DNA of 64,000 nt from Flavobacterium frigoris PS1. Lineage in GTDB: Bacteria > Bacteroidota > Bacteroidia > Flavobacteriales > Flavobacteriaceae. The position numbers and the translations under genes were made by a program. Positions 16,805-26,084 of this stretch are shown here, in pieces. The notes beneath the pieces are model-generated. The model saw only the letters and a program-made list of their open reading frames with translations, did not search any database and was not told where the DNA came from. The stretch lies in assembly GCF_000252125.1 (NCBI RefSeq), contig NZ_AHKF01000018.1:682001-746000 (forward strand). Reading direction: 5' to 3'. Numbering within the stretch: the first letter of the stretch is position 1; each line of letters starts with the position of its first letter.

Positions 16805-18840
16805 TGAAGAAAATTATTTTTGGACTACTTGCATTCTTGGCTTTTGCCAATGTAAATTCTCAAATATTGGATCCTGTAAAATGGACCACTAAAATTGAAA
16901 AGAAATCTGACAACACTTACATTCTGACATTTAACGGAGATATCGAAAAAGATTGGCATATGTATTCCCAATTTACTCCTGATGGCGGGCCTTTAGCACT
17001 GGAAGTTTTATTTAAAAATCAAAAAGGCAATTTTAATCTTATTGGCAAAGCTAAAGAGAGTAAAACAAAAACGGCTTACAATGATATTTTTGAAGTCTAT
17101 GAAACTTTTTTTGAAAGGAAAGTTCAAATTCAGCAGATAGTTCATGTGACAAACGCGACAACGGCAAAAATTGAAGCCGAATTAAACTATCAAGTTTGTA
17201 AGGAGGTTTGTATCAATTTAGAGAAAAAATTCACTTTTTCAATTCCTGCTGATGCAATCGTAAGTAGCGTTGTTGACATACAAAAAACAAACGTTGAAAT
17301 AGTCGAAACGGTAGGTTCAACAACAGTAGATTCGCTAGCTCCAAGCCTTGGGGGGAGTAATATTATGGAAGCTGCCCCTGAAAAAGCAACAGTTGAAGCT
17401 GCAAAGTCTAATTCGAAAAGAGGTTTATGGTCCATCTTTTTTATCGCTTTTCTTTCTGGATTTGCGGCATTATTGACACCTTGCGTTTTCCCTATGATTC
17501 CTATGACCGTAAGTTTTTTTACCAAACAAAGTAAAAGTAGAGCGAAGGGAATTAGAAATGCTGTTATTTATGGTATAGCCATTATCGTTATTTATGTAAT
17601 GTTAGGCTTTGTGGTAACCTGGGTTTTTGGTGCTGATGCATTGAATGCCTTGTCTACTAATGTTTGGTTTAATTTAATATTTTTTGTTTTATTAGTTGTT
17701 TTTGCAGCTTCTTTTTTAGGAGCTTTCGAAATTATGCTTCCGAATTCTTGGGCAAATAAAGTGGACAATCAGGCAGATAGAGGAGGTATGATTGGAATAT
17801 TGTTCATGGCTTTGGCTTTGGCGATTGTATCCTTTTCTTGTACAGGACCTATTGTAGGAACTTTATTAGTTGAAGCAGCTTCAAAAGGAGGAATAGCGCC
17901 TATTATAGGGATGTTTGGTTTTTCATTGGCATTAGCCTTACCATTTATGCTTTTTGCCATGTTTCCGGGATGGTTACATTCTTTACCAAAATCAGGTGGA
18001 TGGTTGAATACAGTTAAGGTGGTACTAGGTTTCCTTGAATTGGCCTTGGCATTCAAATTCTTATCGAATGCTGATTTAGTTTTGCAGCTACATTTACTGG
18101 AAAGAGAAGTTTTCTTAGCAATTTGGATTGCTATTTTTGGAACATTAGCCTTTTATTTATTTGGCAAAATAACTCTACCTCATGATAGTCCGCTGACTCA
18201 TCTTTCGGTTGGAAGATTGCTTATGGGACTGCTTGTATTAAGTTTTACCATTTATTTAATCCCGGGACTTTGGGGAGCGCCTTTAAAATTAATTAACGCT
18301 TTTCCACCTTCTGTTGAGTATAGCGAAAGTCCTTCTGGCGTAGGTGGTTCTGGGGGAAATGCTCCAACAGCCGTATTACCCGACGGTGCTAAAAGTGGCC
18401 CACACGGAATAGTTGTTTTCGATGATTATGAGAAGGGTTTGGCTTACGCCAAATCAGTCAATAAACCCATTATGCTTGACTTTACAGGTTATGCGTGTGT
18501 GAATTGCAGAAAAATGGAGAATAATGTTTGGTCTGATCCAAAGATATTACCTATTCTAAACAATGAAGTGGTACTTATTTCCTTGTACGTAGATGATAAA
18601 CGGGATTTGCCTGAAAACGAACAATTTATTTCAAAAACAACTGGTTCAGAGATTGAAACAGTAGGGGATAAGTGGACAGACTTTATGATATCTAAATATA
18701 AAACGAATACGCAGCCTTTATATGTTTTAACAGACCTAGAGGGTAATAATCTAAATATAGCGGCTCCAACGATTAGCTATGTTTCATTAGAAGAATATGA
18801 GACTTGGTTAAAGGCAGGAATTGCTAATTACAAGAAATAA
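16804..18840 (+). CDS. dsbD: Thiol:disulfide interchange protein DsbD (transmembrane electron transporter)
   Basis: This 678-residue inner-membrane protein moves reducing equivalents from cytoplasmic thioredoxin to the periplasm. It has a signal peptide (residues 1-20) and an N-terminal periplasmic domain with the Cys pair in YQVCKEVCIN. A core of about eight transmembrane helices begins at the TPCVFPMIPMT motif, with the partner Cys in SFSCTGPI. A C-terminal thioredoxin-like domain carries YACVNCRKME. All three Cys pairs are present, so it should be functional. It overlaps tilS by one base and ends at a bidirectional terminator facing amtB. Confidence 0.94.
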   Translation: MKKIIFGLLAFLAFANVNSQILDPVKWTTKIEKKSDNTYILTFNGDIEKDWHMYSQFTPDGGPLALEVLFKNQKGNFNLIGKAKESKTKTAYNDIFEVYETFFERKVQIQQIVHVTNATTAKIEAELNYQVCKEVCINLEKKFTFSIPADAIVSSVVDIQKTNVEIVETVGSTTVDSLAPSLGGSNIMEAAPEKATVEAAKSNSKRGLWSIFFIAFLSGFAALLTPCVFPMIPMTVSFFTKQSKSRAKGIRNAVIYGIAIIVIYVMLGFVVTWVFGADALNALSTNVWFNLIFFVLLVVFAASFLGAFEIMLPNSWANKVDNQADRGGMIGILFMALALAIVSFSCTGPIVGTLLVEAASKGGIAPIIGMFGFSLALALPFMLFAMFPGWLHSLPKSGGWLNTVKVVLGFLELALAFKFLSNADLVLQLHLLEREVFLAIWIAIFGTLAFYLFGKITLPHDSPLTHLSVGRLLMGLLVLSFTIYLIPGLWGAPLKLINAFPPSVEYSESPSGVGGSGGNAPTAVLPDGAKSGPHGIVVFDDYEKGLAYAKSVNKPIMLDFTGYACVNCRKMENNVWSDPKILPILNNEVVLISLYVDDKRDLPENEQFISKTTGSEIETVGDKWTDFMISKYKTNTQPLYVLTDLEGNNLNIAAPTISYVSLEEYETWLKAGIANYKK

Positions 18841-18855
18841 ATAAGATTTGGATTT

Positions 18856-18894
18856 AAAAAAAAAGAGGCTATCACTGATAGTCTCTTTTTTTTT
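18856..18894. terminator. Bidirectional terminator between dsbD and amtB
   Basis: An A-run, GAGG-CTATCA/TGATAG-TCTC arms and a T-run form a hairpin usable on both strands by the convergent genes. Confidence 0.85.
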
Positions 18895-18912
18895 AACAGA
18901 TTCAATAGATGG

Positions 18913-20217
18913 TTATAAAAACTCACCGTGTTGAGAAATATCTAGACCTAGTTCTTCTCTGTCTTCACTTACTCTAAGTGGAGTGATTTTATTCACGATA
19001 AAGAAAAGGAAATAGGACATTGTAAATGCGAAAACGGATACGATTACTAATGCAGTTAGTTGGTTAATAAATAAAGTAGTTTCACCAAAAATAAGCCCTT
19101 GGTCCGTAACTGCTGGATTTATTGCTTTCGATGCGAAAACGCCAGTTAATAACATTCCAGTCATACCACCAACACCGTGACAAGCAAAGACGTCCAAAGC
19201 GTCATCAATTTTTCCTTTATGAAATTTGCTTACTACAATATTACTTACAATGCTACTGAATATACCAATGAAAAGAGCATTAGGGATACTTACAAATCCT
19301 GCTGCAGGAGTGATAGCAACCAGACCTACAACTGTACCAATACAAGCTCCCATAGCCGAAACCTTATGTCCTAATATTTTATCGAAGAAAACCCATGCCA
19401 TTCCTGCAGCAGCAGCAGCTACGGTAGTTGTACCTAATGCTTGTGCAGCTAAACCATTTGCAGCTAGCGCAGAACCTGCATTAAATCCAAACCAACCGAA
19501 CCATAATAATCCAGTTCCTAACAATACATATGTAATACGAGCAGGACTTGATTTTTGACCTTTTCTTTTTCCTAGAAACATTGCGCCAGCTAAGGCTGCC
19601 CATCCTGCACTCATGTGAACTACTGTTCCTCCTGCAAAATCCAATACTCCCATTTTATAGAATATGCCATCTTCGTGCCAAGTCATATGACATAGAGGGG
19701 TATAAACGAAAAGGATAAATAATACCATAAATAACATATATGCCCAAAAACGGATTCTTTCGGCAAATGCACCCGTAATTAGCGCAGGAGTAATTATTGC
19801 AAATTTTGCTTGAAATAAAGCAAATAGCATAAATGGAATTGTGCCCCAAGCACTTGTGATCCCAACATTTTTGAACATGAAATAATCTCTTGGATCACCA
19901 ATCACACCTCCGATTGAAGTTCCAAATGACAGACTAAATCCAATAATTACCCAAAGTATAGTAACAATAATCATTGCCATAAAACTTTGTAACATAGTAC
20001 TAATAACATTTTTTTTTCCTACCATTCCCCCATAAAAGAAACCTAATCCAGGTGTCATTATTAGAACTAGGGCAGTAGCGACAATCATCCATGCTGTATC
20101 TCCTGTATCAAATTTCACCTCTTCCAATGGAATTGGAGTTTCTGGAAACATAAAATTTGTGCAGATAGTTAAGACCAAAAGGGTGACAAGTATCACGCTT
20201 AAAATAATTTTTCTCAT
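18913..20217 (-). CDS. amtB: Ammonium transporter (Amt/MEP/Rh family)
   Basis: This 434-residue membrane protein has a signal-like first helix and about 11 transmembrane segments. Family markers include TPGLGFFYGGMVGKKN, DFAGGTVVHMSAGWAALAGA with the first pore His, and DVFACHGVGGMTGMLL with the second pore His. It conducts ammonia/ammonium and is normally made under nitrogen limitation. No glnK/PII gene is adjacent. A minus-strand -7 element (CAAAAATA read on the plus strand at 20240-20247) lies 22 bp before the start. Confidence 0.95.
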   Translation of the reverse strand: MRKIILSVILVTLLVLTICTNFMFPETPIPLEEVKFDTGDTAWMIVATALVLIMTPGLGFFYGGMVGKKNVISTMLQSFMAMIIVTILWVIIGFSLSFGTSIGGVIGDPRDYFMFKNVGITSAWGTIPFMLFALFQAKFAIITPALITGAFAERIRFWAYMLFMVLFILFVYTPLCHMTWHEDGIFYKMGVLDFAGGTVVHMSAGWAALAGAMFLGKRKGQKSSPARITYVLLGTGLLWFGWFGFNAGSALAANGLAAQALGTTTVAAAAAGMAWVFFDKILGHKVSAMGACIGTVVGLVAITPAAGFVSIPNALFIGIFSSIVSNIVVSKFHKGKIDDALDVFACHGVGGMTGMLLTGVFASKAINPAVTDQGLIFGETTLFINQLTALVIVSVFAFTMSYFLFFIVNKITPLRVSEDREELGLDISQHGEFL

Positions 20218-20239
20218 TGTAGTTAGATTTAATATCGGT

Positions 20240-20247
20240 CAAAAATA
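20240..20247 (-). promoter_or_regulatory. -7 promoter element for amtB
   Basis: On the minus strand this reads TATTTTTG, matching TAnnTTTG, 22 bp before the amtB ATG. Confidence 0.45.
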
Positions 20248-20428
20248 TAAAAAAATACAAAGTACCTTGTGTAAATATAGGTAAGGCTGTCTATTTTTAT
20301 TGTTTTTGTATTTTCACCCCTATTTTATTACGGGTATGTTTTATTTTTCATTCTAAATTAAGGATTCGCTAATTCTGGCATGACAAATTATTTACAAACG
20401 AAAAAAACTGTATACAATCCGAAAAAAA

Positions 20429-20464
20429 AAATAGACAATATACCAGAAGGTAAATTGTCTATTT
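20429..20464 (-). terminator. Strong terminator after the two amidohydrolase genes
   Basis: A 16-bp stem with one mismatch (AAATAGACAATATACC against GGTAAATTGTCTATTT) has a 4-nt AGAA loop. Read on the minus strand it is followed by a run of about ten T residues. Confidence 0.9.
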
Positions 20465-20494
20465 CTCAATTCATTTTAATCAATTATTCAAGTA

Positions 20495-21793
20495 CTACTT
20501 TTGATTGTATTTCTCCTTATAAATTTGATTTAGGTTTGACTGATGATTTTCTAAATTTAGTAGCCTTCCTTGTATGTATGCTTTTGAGAGTTTATTTGTT
20601 CTCATGTCTAGAGCATCTCCATCCGATATAAAAAGCGTAGCATCCTTTCCTTCCTCTAGTGTCCCGCAAAAACTGTCAATCCCTAATAATTGGGCTGTAT
20701 TTGAGGTAATCAATTTTAGGGCTTGCTCCTTATCTAATCCATAAGCAGCACAGGTACCCGCAAGGAAAGGGAGGTTACGAGTGTTCATTCGCTCCATGCT
20801 GCCGCTATTTTCAAGTCCTACTACTATTCCTTTGTCAGTCAGAATCTTGGCCATTTTGTATGGGAGGTCTACATCTTGGTCGTCATATTGCGGCATATCA
20901 TGAACACGTCTTAATAAAACCCCAATGTTGTTCGCTTTCAATAAATCGGATGTTTTATAGGCTTCAAATCCGCCAACTATTACAATCTTTTTGATTCCAC
21001 TTCCCTTTGCTAATTTAATGGCGTCAAAGATTTGCAATTCATCGTTTGCAACAATAAATAAGGTCTGTGAACCATCAAATAAGCCTTTGGTCGATTCTAA
21101 AACAACATTTCTTTCTTTTGATGTAGCCAGTTGATAGGCTTGCGCGTTCGATAAAAAGTTAGTTATTTCATTGAGTTGTTTCGAATAGTCTTTGTTTAAA
21201 GTCAGGTCTCCAGGTTCGGCCCACCATCCTGTTTTCTTAAAAGGCGAAGGAAAATTCAGATGAATACCGTCATTTTCTTTCACTAATGCCTCTTGCCAAC
21301 TCCAAGCATCAAGCTGAACAATTGATGATGTACCTGATATTGTGCCACCACGAGGAGTAATTTGTGCCATCAGTATTCCGTTGGGCCTGACAGTTTCAAT
21401 AACTTTAGACTCGGCATTATAAGCTATGATACTGCGTACATTTGGATTCATATTTCCAATTTCACTTTCATCATCAGATGATTTGATGGCATCAATTTCA
21501 ACGAGACCCAATGTTGAGTTCGGGGCAATGAAACCGGGATATATTTGTTTTCCGCTTGCGTCTATGGTTTCCTCATAAGCATCTTTTGCTAATCGAATTA
21601 ATGTGGCATCGGCCACTAATGTTAGCTTACCGTCTTTGAACCCAATTGCGCTATTGTTGATTACTTGCCCATTTCCTAGATGTGCTCTACCATTAAGAAT
21701 CAAGATAGATTTAGATTGCTTCTTGGCGGGTGCATGTTGGGCAATTAATGTCATGCTGAATAGCAATGATAGGATATATATGTTTTTGCTCAT
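20495..21793 (-). CDS. Amidohydrolase-superfamily protein lacking the HxH metal motif
   Basis: The start at 21793 gives a signal peptide (MSKNIYILSLLFSM...) and 432 residues; an upstream in-frame ATG at 21832 would place extra residues before it. The protein has amidohydrolase edges: an N-terminal beta-sandwich strand with LNGRAHLGNGQV, and a C-terminal LGIDSFCGTLEEGKDATLFI closing strand. Where active members have PGFID-HxH, it reads YPGFIAPNSTLGL, so the metal-binding pair is missing. It lies 10 bp after the larger homologue and shares its terminator, so I infer a non-catalytic or altered partner exported with it. Confidence 0.8.
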   Translation of the reverse strand: MSKNIYILSLLFSMTLIAQHAPAKKQSKSILILNGRAHLGNGQVINNSAIGFKDGKLTLVADATLIRLAKDAYEETIDASGKQIYPGFIAPNSTLGLVEIDAIKSSDDESEIGNMNPNVRSIIAYNAESKVIETVRPNGILMAQITPRGGTISGTSSIVQLDAWSWQEALVKENDGIHLNFPSPFKKTGWWAEPGDLTLNKDYSKQLNEITNFLSNAQAYQLATSKERNVVLESTKGLFDGSQTLFIVANDELQIFDAIKLAKGSGIKKIVIVGGFEAYKTSDLLKANNIGVLLRRVHDMPQYDDQDVDLPYKMAKILTDKGIVVGLENSGSMERMNTRNLPFLAGTCAAYGLDKEQALKLITSNTAQLLGIDSFCGTLEEGKDATLFISDGDALDMRTNKLSKAYIQGRLLNLENHQSNLNQIYKEKYNQK

Positions 21794-21842
21794 TGTATTT
21801 AGAATTATGTTTTTATGATTTTGATTCTTCATTTTTGGTCTA

Positions 21843-24839
21843 TTATTGTTCTAAAGTATCACAATGGTATTCTGTTTTTTCCTTTTTCTTTGGTTCTTGA
21901 GTCTTGATTCCTTTGTTCTTTTCGTCTAGCATTTGACTAATTAACTGACTTCTCTCATTTGTAATCCTTATTCTTTTGGCTTCATCTTTTTGGATGTCAT
22001 AATATACAACACCTTCGATTATTGTTTTTTCGACTTTGGCATAGATTGACAATGGATTGTCATTCCAAAGTACAATATCAGCATCTTTCCCTACTTTTAT
22101 GCTGCCCACTTTATCATCAATATGTAAAAGTTTCGCAGGATTTAAAGTGACAAACTTCCAAGCTTCTTCTTCAGAGATATTCCCGTATTTAACCGCTTTT
22201 GCAGCTTCTTGATTCAATCTTCTTGACATTTCTGCATCATCAGAATTGTAGGCAACCACAACTCCTGCATTATGCATAATTGGACCGTTGTAAGGAATGG
22301 CATCGTTCACTTCAAATTTATACGCCCACCAATCAGAAAATGTGGAGGCGCCAGCACCGTGTTCTTTCATTTTGTCGGCGACTTTGTATCCCTCGAGAAT
22401 GTGAGTAAAAGTATTCACTTTAAAGCCAAATTTTTCAGCCACGTTCATTAGCATCAAAATTTCTGATTGCACATAGGAGTGACAGCTAATAAAACGTTCC
22501 TTATTTAGTATTTCAGCTAGAGTTTGTAGTTCCAAATCAACTCTTGGCGCTTTTGTTTTATCCTTTTTTGATCCTGAGTTGTATGTTTTCCATGCTGCAT
22601 CATATTCCTTTGCACGTTGAAAGTAATCGATATAAACTTGTTCTACACCCATTCTTGTTTGTGGGAAACGAGTAGGGTTTATATTTCCCCAATTCGCTTG
22701 TTTTACATTTTCTCCTAATGCAAACTTGATGAATTTGGGCTGTTCTTTATAAAGCATTTCTTCTGGACTTGCTCCCCATTTCCATTTTACAATTGCTGAG
22801 CGCCCGCCTATTGGGTTTGCAGAACCATGAAGCAACTGCGATGTTGTAACGCCTCCAGCTAGCTCTCTGTATATATTAACATCATCTGAGTTAACCACGT
22901 CTTCGACCGTAACTTCGGCACTTGAATTATGACCGCTTTCATTCACTCCTTTAGATATCGCAATATGCGAATGTTCGTCAATGATACCACTTGTTAAATG
23001 TTTACCTTTTGCATCAATTAGCGTTGCTGACGGATCAGAGATTGCATTTCCAATTGCTACAATTTTTCCATTTTTTATTAATACATCAGTCTGCTTTAAA
23101 ACACCTTCTTTTTCGTTTGTCCAGACCGTAGCATTCTTAAATAGCAACGTTTCTTGTTTCGGTTTTTCTAAATCACCAAAAGCAATGTCAGGAAAAGTAG
23201 TCGCAAGGATCTTAATATTTTTTTCTATTTTAGACGAATCGATTTCTTTTAGGAATGCAGCGGTCTTTACCGCTGTAAAGGTTGATTCGCTTCCGTCAAA
23301 TGAAATCGCTTTTCCAGTTATGTTTTTACTGTTATCGATATAAGCCGTCAGGCGATTAAAATTAGTTTTTGTAGTGTCTTTTGTTTGTACTATTACAGAA
23401 AGCCAATTGTTTGCAATGGAAATTTTTGAATCTAATTTCGTAGCATCAGTTGTTTTAATCTCTGATTTTGGAGCGCTTATTTCACCTTTTATGGTCCACT
23501 TATAGGTTTTCGAAGCAAAAGTCAAGTCATATTCTCCACGAATGTCTTTTACAAGGCGATCATTAATTACATATTTTGATCCCTGAACCCAATTTTCATA
23601 AACAGTAGTTTCTTTATCAAAAATTTCACCTGAAGTAATAAGAAAATTGGCATAGTTACCTTCTTTCAAACTCCCTATTTCATTGCTTTTTCCTAATAAT
23701 GAAGCTGGAATGGTAGTTAGAGATTCTAATGCTTTGGTTTTGTCAAAACCATATTGAATCGCTTTTAAAAGATTAGTTCGAAAATCTTCGGTCTTCTTTA
23801 ATTTATCTGTAGTTAAGGCAAATGTTATTCCATTGTCTGACAATACTTTTAAATTTGTTGGAGCTTGATTCCATTGTAATAAATCAGAAAAATCCAATTG
23901 GCTTGCTTGATATGGGTTTGTAACGTCAAAGGCTTCCTGAAAATTTACTGGGATTATGAATTTGGCATCAGTTTTTTTGATTTCCTCAATTCTTTGGTAC
24001 TCGTTTCCTGCACCTTTTAAAATATATTTCAAACCAAATTCCTTTGCTATTTTTGCTGCTCTCAAACTGTTCAGTTTATCTTCAGACGCAAATATTTGAA
24101 CTAATTTCTCGTTTTTATTTAAGGCCTCCAATGATAAATCTAGAGTTTTTGAATTCCCTTTTTTATACCAATCAAGGTCGTAATACATTTGGCGGAGCAG
24201 AGCCATCATTCCCATTAGTGAACTAGGATAGGCTTGAGTTGAAGCAGCGCTTCTTAAAAAACTAAAATGATTACTGACTTTATCGGCTATTAAACGAAAT
24301 CCTTGGTCTTCATTGTTTAAGGCAATTAAGGCTCCAGTACCTTGTGCTATACCATCTGCTATATGTGTATTTACAACTCCAAAGCCTGCCTTTAGTAGTT
24401 CTTCGGCTTTCGAATTGTCATATCTGAAAACTTGATAGGCATCTGCTTCTGGTTTAATATGCTCGTTCCAGTAATAGCCTTCTTTTTTTGTGTCGTATAC
24501 CTGCGATTGACGCGCACTTTCAATTTTTTTTGTTTTTTCTATTCCAAAACTACTGTACATGTCAATAAATGAGGGGTATATAGACTTTCCATCCAAGTCT
24601 ATTGTCACAGCATTCTTTGGAATTGTTATCGTTTTCCCAACGGCAATTACTCTTCCATTTTGGATTAGTAAAACACCTTTATCAATAATTTGTTGGGGAG
24701 TTACAATGATTTTTGCATTGATAAAAGCTGTGTAATTGCTGTTTTTGTTTTGGATACTTTCATTATTTGGAAAATATTCTTGTGCATTAATTTTTGGGAT
24801 TAAAATTAATAGGAATAGGAGGGTAACGATTCTTTTCAT
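21843..24839 (-). CDS. Exported tandem amidohydrolase (double-domain)
   Basis: This 998-residue protein has a signal peptide cleaved after about residue 19 and two amidohydrolase-like halves. The first (about 35-440) reads YPSFIDMYSSFG at 88-99, so its HxH is absent. The second (about 563-970) keeps likely metal ligands: His623 and His625 in DEHSHI, His787, His813 in FTHILEGYK, and Asp867/868 in YNSDDAE. Activity therefore belongs to the second half, probably hydrolysis of a cyclic amide or peptide-like substrate outside the cytoplasm. The C-terminal tail is Lys/Glu-rich. The single-domain, motif-less homologue follows 10 bp downstream. Confidence 0.85.
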   Translation of the reverse strand: MKRIVTLLFLLILIPKINAQEYFPNNESIQNKNSNYTAFINAKIIVTPQQIIDKGVLLIQNGRVIAVGKTITIPKNAVTIDLDGKSIYPSFIDMYSSFGIEKTKKIESARQSQVYDTKKEGYYWNEHIKPEADAYQVFRYDNSKAEELLKAGFGVVNTHIADGIAQGTGALIALNNEDQGFRLIADKVSNHFSFLRSAASTQAYPSSLMGMMALLRQMYYDLDWYKKGNSKTLDLSLEALNKNEKLVQIFASEDKLNSLRAAKIAKEFGLKYILKGAGNEYQRIEEIKKTDAKFIIPVNFQEAFDVTNPYQASQLDFSDLLQWNQAPTNLKVLSDNGITFALTTDKLKKTEDFRTNLLKAIQYGFDKTKALESLTTIPASLLGKSNEIGSLKEGNYANFLITSGEIFDKETTVYENWVQGSKYVINDRLVKDIRGEYDLTFASKTYKWTIKGEISAPKSEIKTTDATKLDSKISIANNWLSVIVQTKDTTKTNFNRLTAYIDNSKNITGKAISFDGSESTFTAVKTAAFLKEIDSSKIEKNIKILATTFPDIAFGDLEKPKQETLLFKNATVWTNEKEGVLKQTDVLIKNGKIVAIGNAISDPSATLIDAKGKHLTSGIIDEHSHIAISKGVNESGHNSSAEVTVEDVVNSDDVNIYRELAGGVTTSQLLHGSANPIGGRSAIVKWKWGASPEEMLYKEQPKFIKFALGENVKQANWGNINPTRFPQTRMGVEQVYIDYFQRAKEYDAAWKTYNSGSKKDKTKAPRVDLELQTLAEILNKERFISCHSYVQSEILMLMNVAEKFGFKVNTFTHILEGYKVADKMKEHGAGASTFSDWWAYKFEVNDAIPYNGPIMHNAGVVVAYNSDDAEMSRRLNQEAAKAVKYGNISEEEAWKFVTLNPAKLLHIDDKVGSIKVGKDADIVLWNDNPLSIYAKVEKTIIEGVVYYDIQKDEAKRIRITNERSQLISQMLDEKNKGIKTQEPKKKEKTEYHCDTLEQ

Positions 24840-24953
24840 ATAGTTTATGTTAATTTTTGCTAAATATAGATAATCATTGTAGTTAATTGTTAAAAAGATA
24901 GCTATTTAACATTTGTGCATTGGTAACATTTATAGGTCTCAAAAAGACATAAA

Positions 24954-24989
24954 AAAAGGGAGAATGAATTTGACTTCATTTTCCCTTTT
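24954..24989 (-). terminator. Terminator of the racemase/symporter operon
   Basis: AAAAGGGAGAATGAA and TTCATTTTCCCTTTT pair around a short loop, with an A-run on the plus strand that reads as a T-run after the hairpin on the minus strand. It lies 22 bp past the last operon gene. Confidence 0.85.
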
Positions 24990-25010
24990 AGGCTATAAAT
25001 TAAATTTATG

Positions 25011-26084
25011 TTATCCAATCGTTTTCTCTATATAATCAGAATTTAAAAGGTAGAGCGCTCCCATATACTGTATTTTAAAAGAGACTAAATCTCCTACTTT
25101 ATAAGGTTTTTTCGAGCTTGAAATATCAATCACTAGCATGTCTGAACTTGCGTCAATAATAGTGATATCACTGTCCTCAGCTTCTATATATTGGGGCTGC
25201 ATGTCCAATAGACCAATATCTAAGATTGCCCTTAAGGATGTTATTCCTAAATCATCTGAATCGCTTGGTACGTATGAGGTTCCAACACCGCTTTCTCCCA
25301 ACTCCCCAACGGGTGTGTCTGGCTTTTCAGTAATCTCGATAATTTCTGAATACAATTTAAATACATCATTGTGCATGCCTTCCATAGTTTCTCCAGTAAA
25401 GAGATCTTTGCCAAAGAATAAAGCTTCACCTATTCTAAAATGGTTGACTGCCATTGGACGAGCATTTTTCAAAATCAAAGGGATAGCAACGGAAGTTCCT
25501 CCGGAAACCAATGGTATTTCAATGTTAAATTTGGCCTCGATCAATTGTTTGTATAAACTCAATTGGATCAATTTATCTTGGGTTGGCATGATACCACTTA
25601 AACAATTTAGATTGGTTCCAATACCAATAATTTCAATATTAGGTAACTTCAAAATATCACCGTAAAAATCAACCAACTCTTCGCCCATTACACCTTCACG
25701 TAAGTCGCCCATTTCAATCATAATGATGATTTTATGAGTTTTATTTTGTTTGATAGCTTCTTTGGAAAGCATTTTAATGGTATAAATTTCGGTGTTAAAG
25801 CTGATGTCAGCATACTGTACAATATCCGGAATGCTGCGCTTTGCAGGCGGCTTTATGTATACTGTAATACTGTCTGGATCTAATTCTTTTATTTTTCTTA
25901 AATTACTTACTCTAGAGTCATGAATTTCCTTGACTCCCAGTGCTATAATTTCTTTCAAGTATATTTCGTTTCCACACAACAATTTAGAAACCACCCCCCA
26001 TTTAATATTACGAGACTTAAAAGTACGGTCTAGAAAAGCATAGTTCTCTTGGAGTTTCTTCCTATATAATTTTATAAATGCCAT
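25011..26084 (-). CDS. Alanine/ornithine racemase-like PLP enzyme
   Basis: This 357-residue protein has the alanine-racemase N-terminal TIM-barrel family fold but not the Alr active-site spacing. The likely PLP lysine is Lys33 in VVSKLLCGN, and a phosphate-binding SGGTSVA lies near residue 205. It resembles the ornithine-racemase (Orr)/YhfX-like group, which interconverts L- and D-forms of amino acids such as ornithine. It is the last gene of a five-gene operon, and its first base overlaps the last base of the alr stop. The real substrate is unknown; D-ornithine is a guess from the family. Confidence 0.8.
   Translation of the reverse strand: MAFIKLYRKKLQENYAFLDRTFKSRNIKWGVVSKLLCGNEIYLKEIIALGVKEIHDSRVSNLRKIKELDPDSITVYIKPPAKRSIPDIVQYADISFNTEIYTIKMLSKEAIKQNKTHKIIIMIEMGDLREGVMGEELVDFYGDILKLPNIEIIGIGTNLNCLSGIMPTQDKLIQLSLYKQLIEAKFNIEIPLVSGGTSVAIPLILKNARPMAVNHFRIGEALFFGKDLFTGETMEGMHNDVFKLYSEIIEITEKPDTPVGELGESGVGTSYVPSDSDDLGITSLRAILDIGLLDMQPQYIEAEDSDITIIDASSDMLVIDISSSKKPYKVGDLVSFKIQYMGALYLLNSDYIEKTIG

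Noticed and set aside
20380..20631. 83-codon plus-strand frame over the amidohydrolase terminator
   Set aside because: It runs through a strong hairpin terminator and into the opposite-strand amidohydrolase gene; codon content is that of an antisense shadow.
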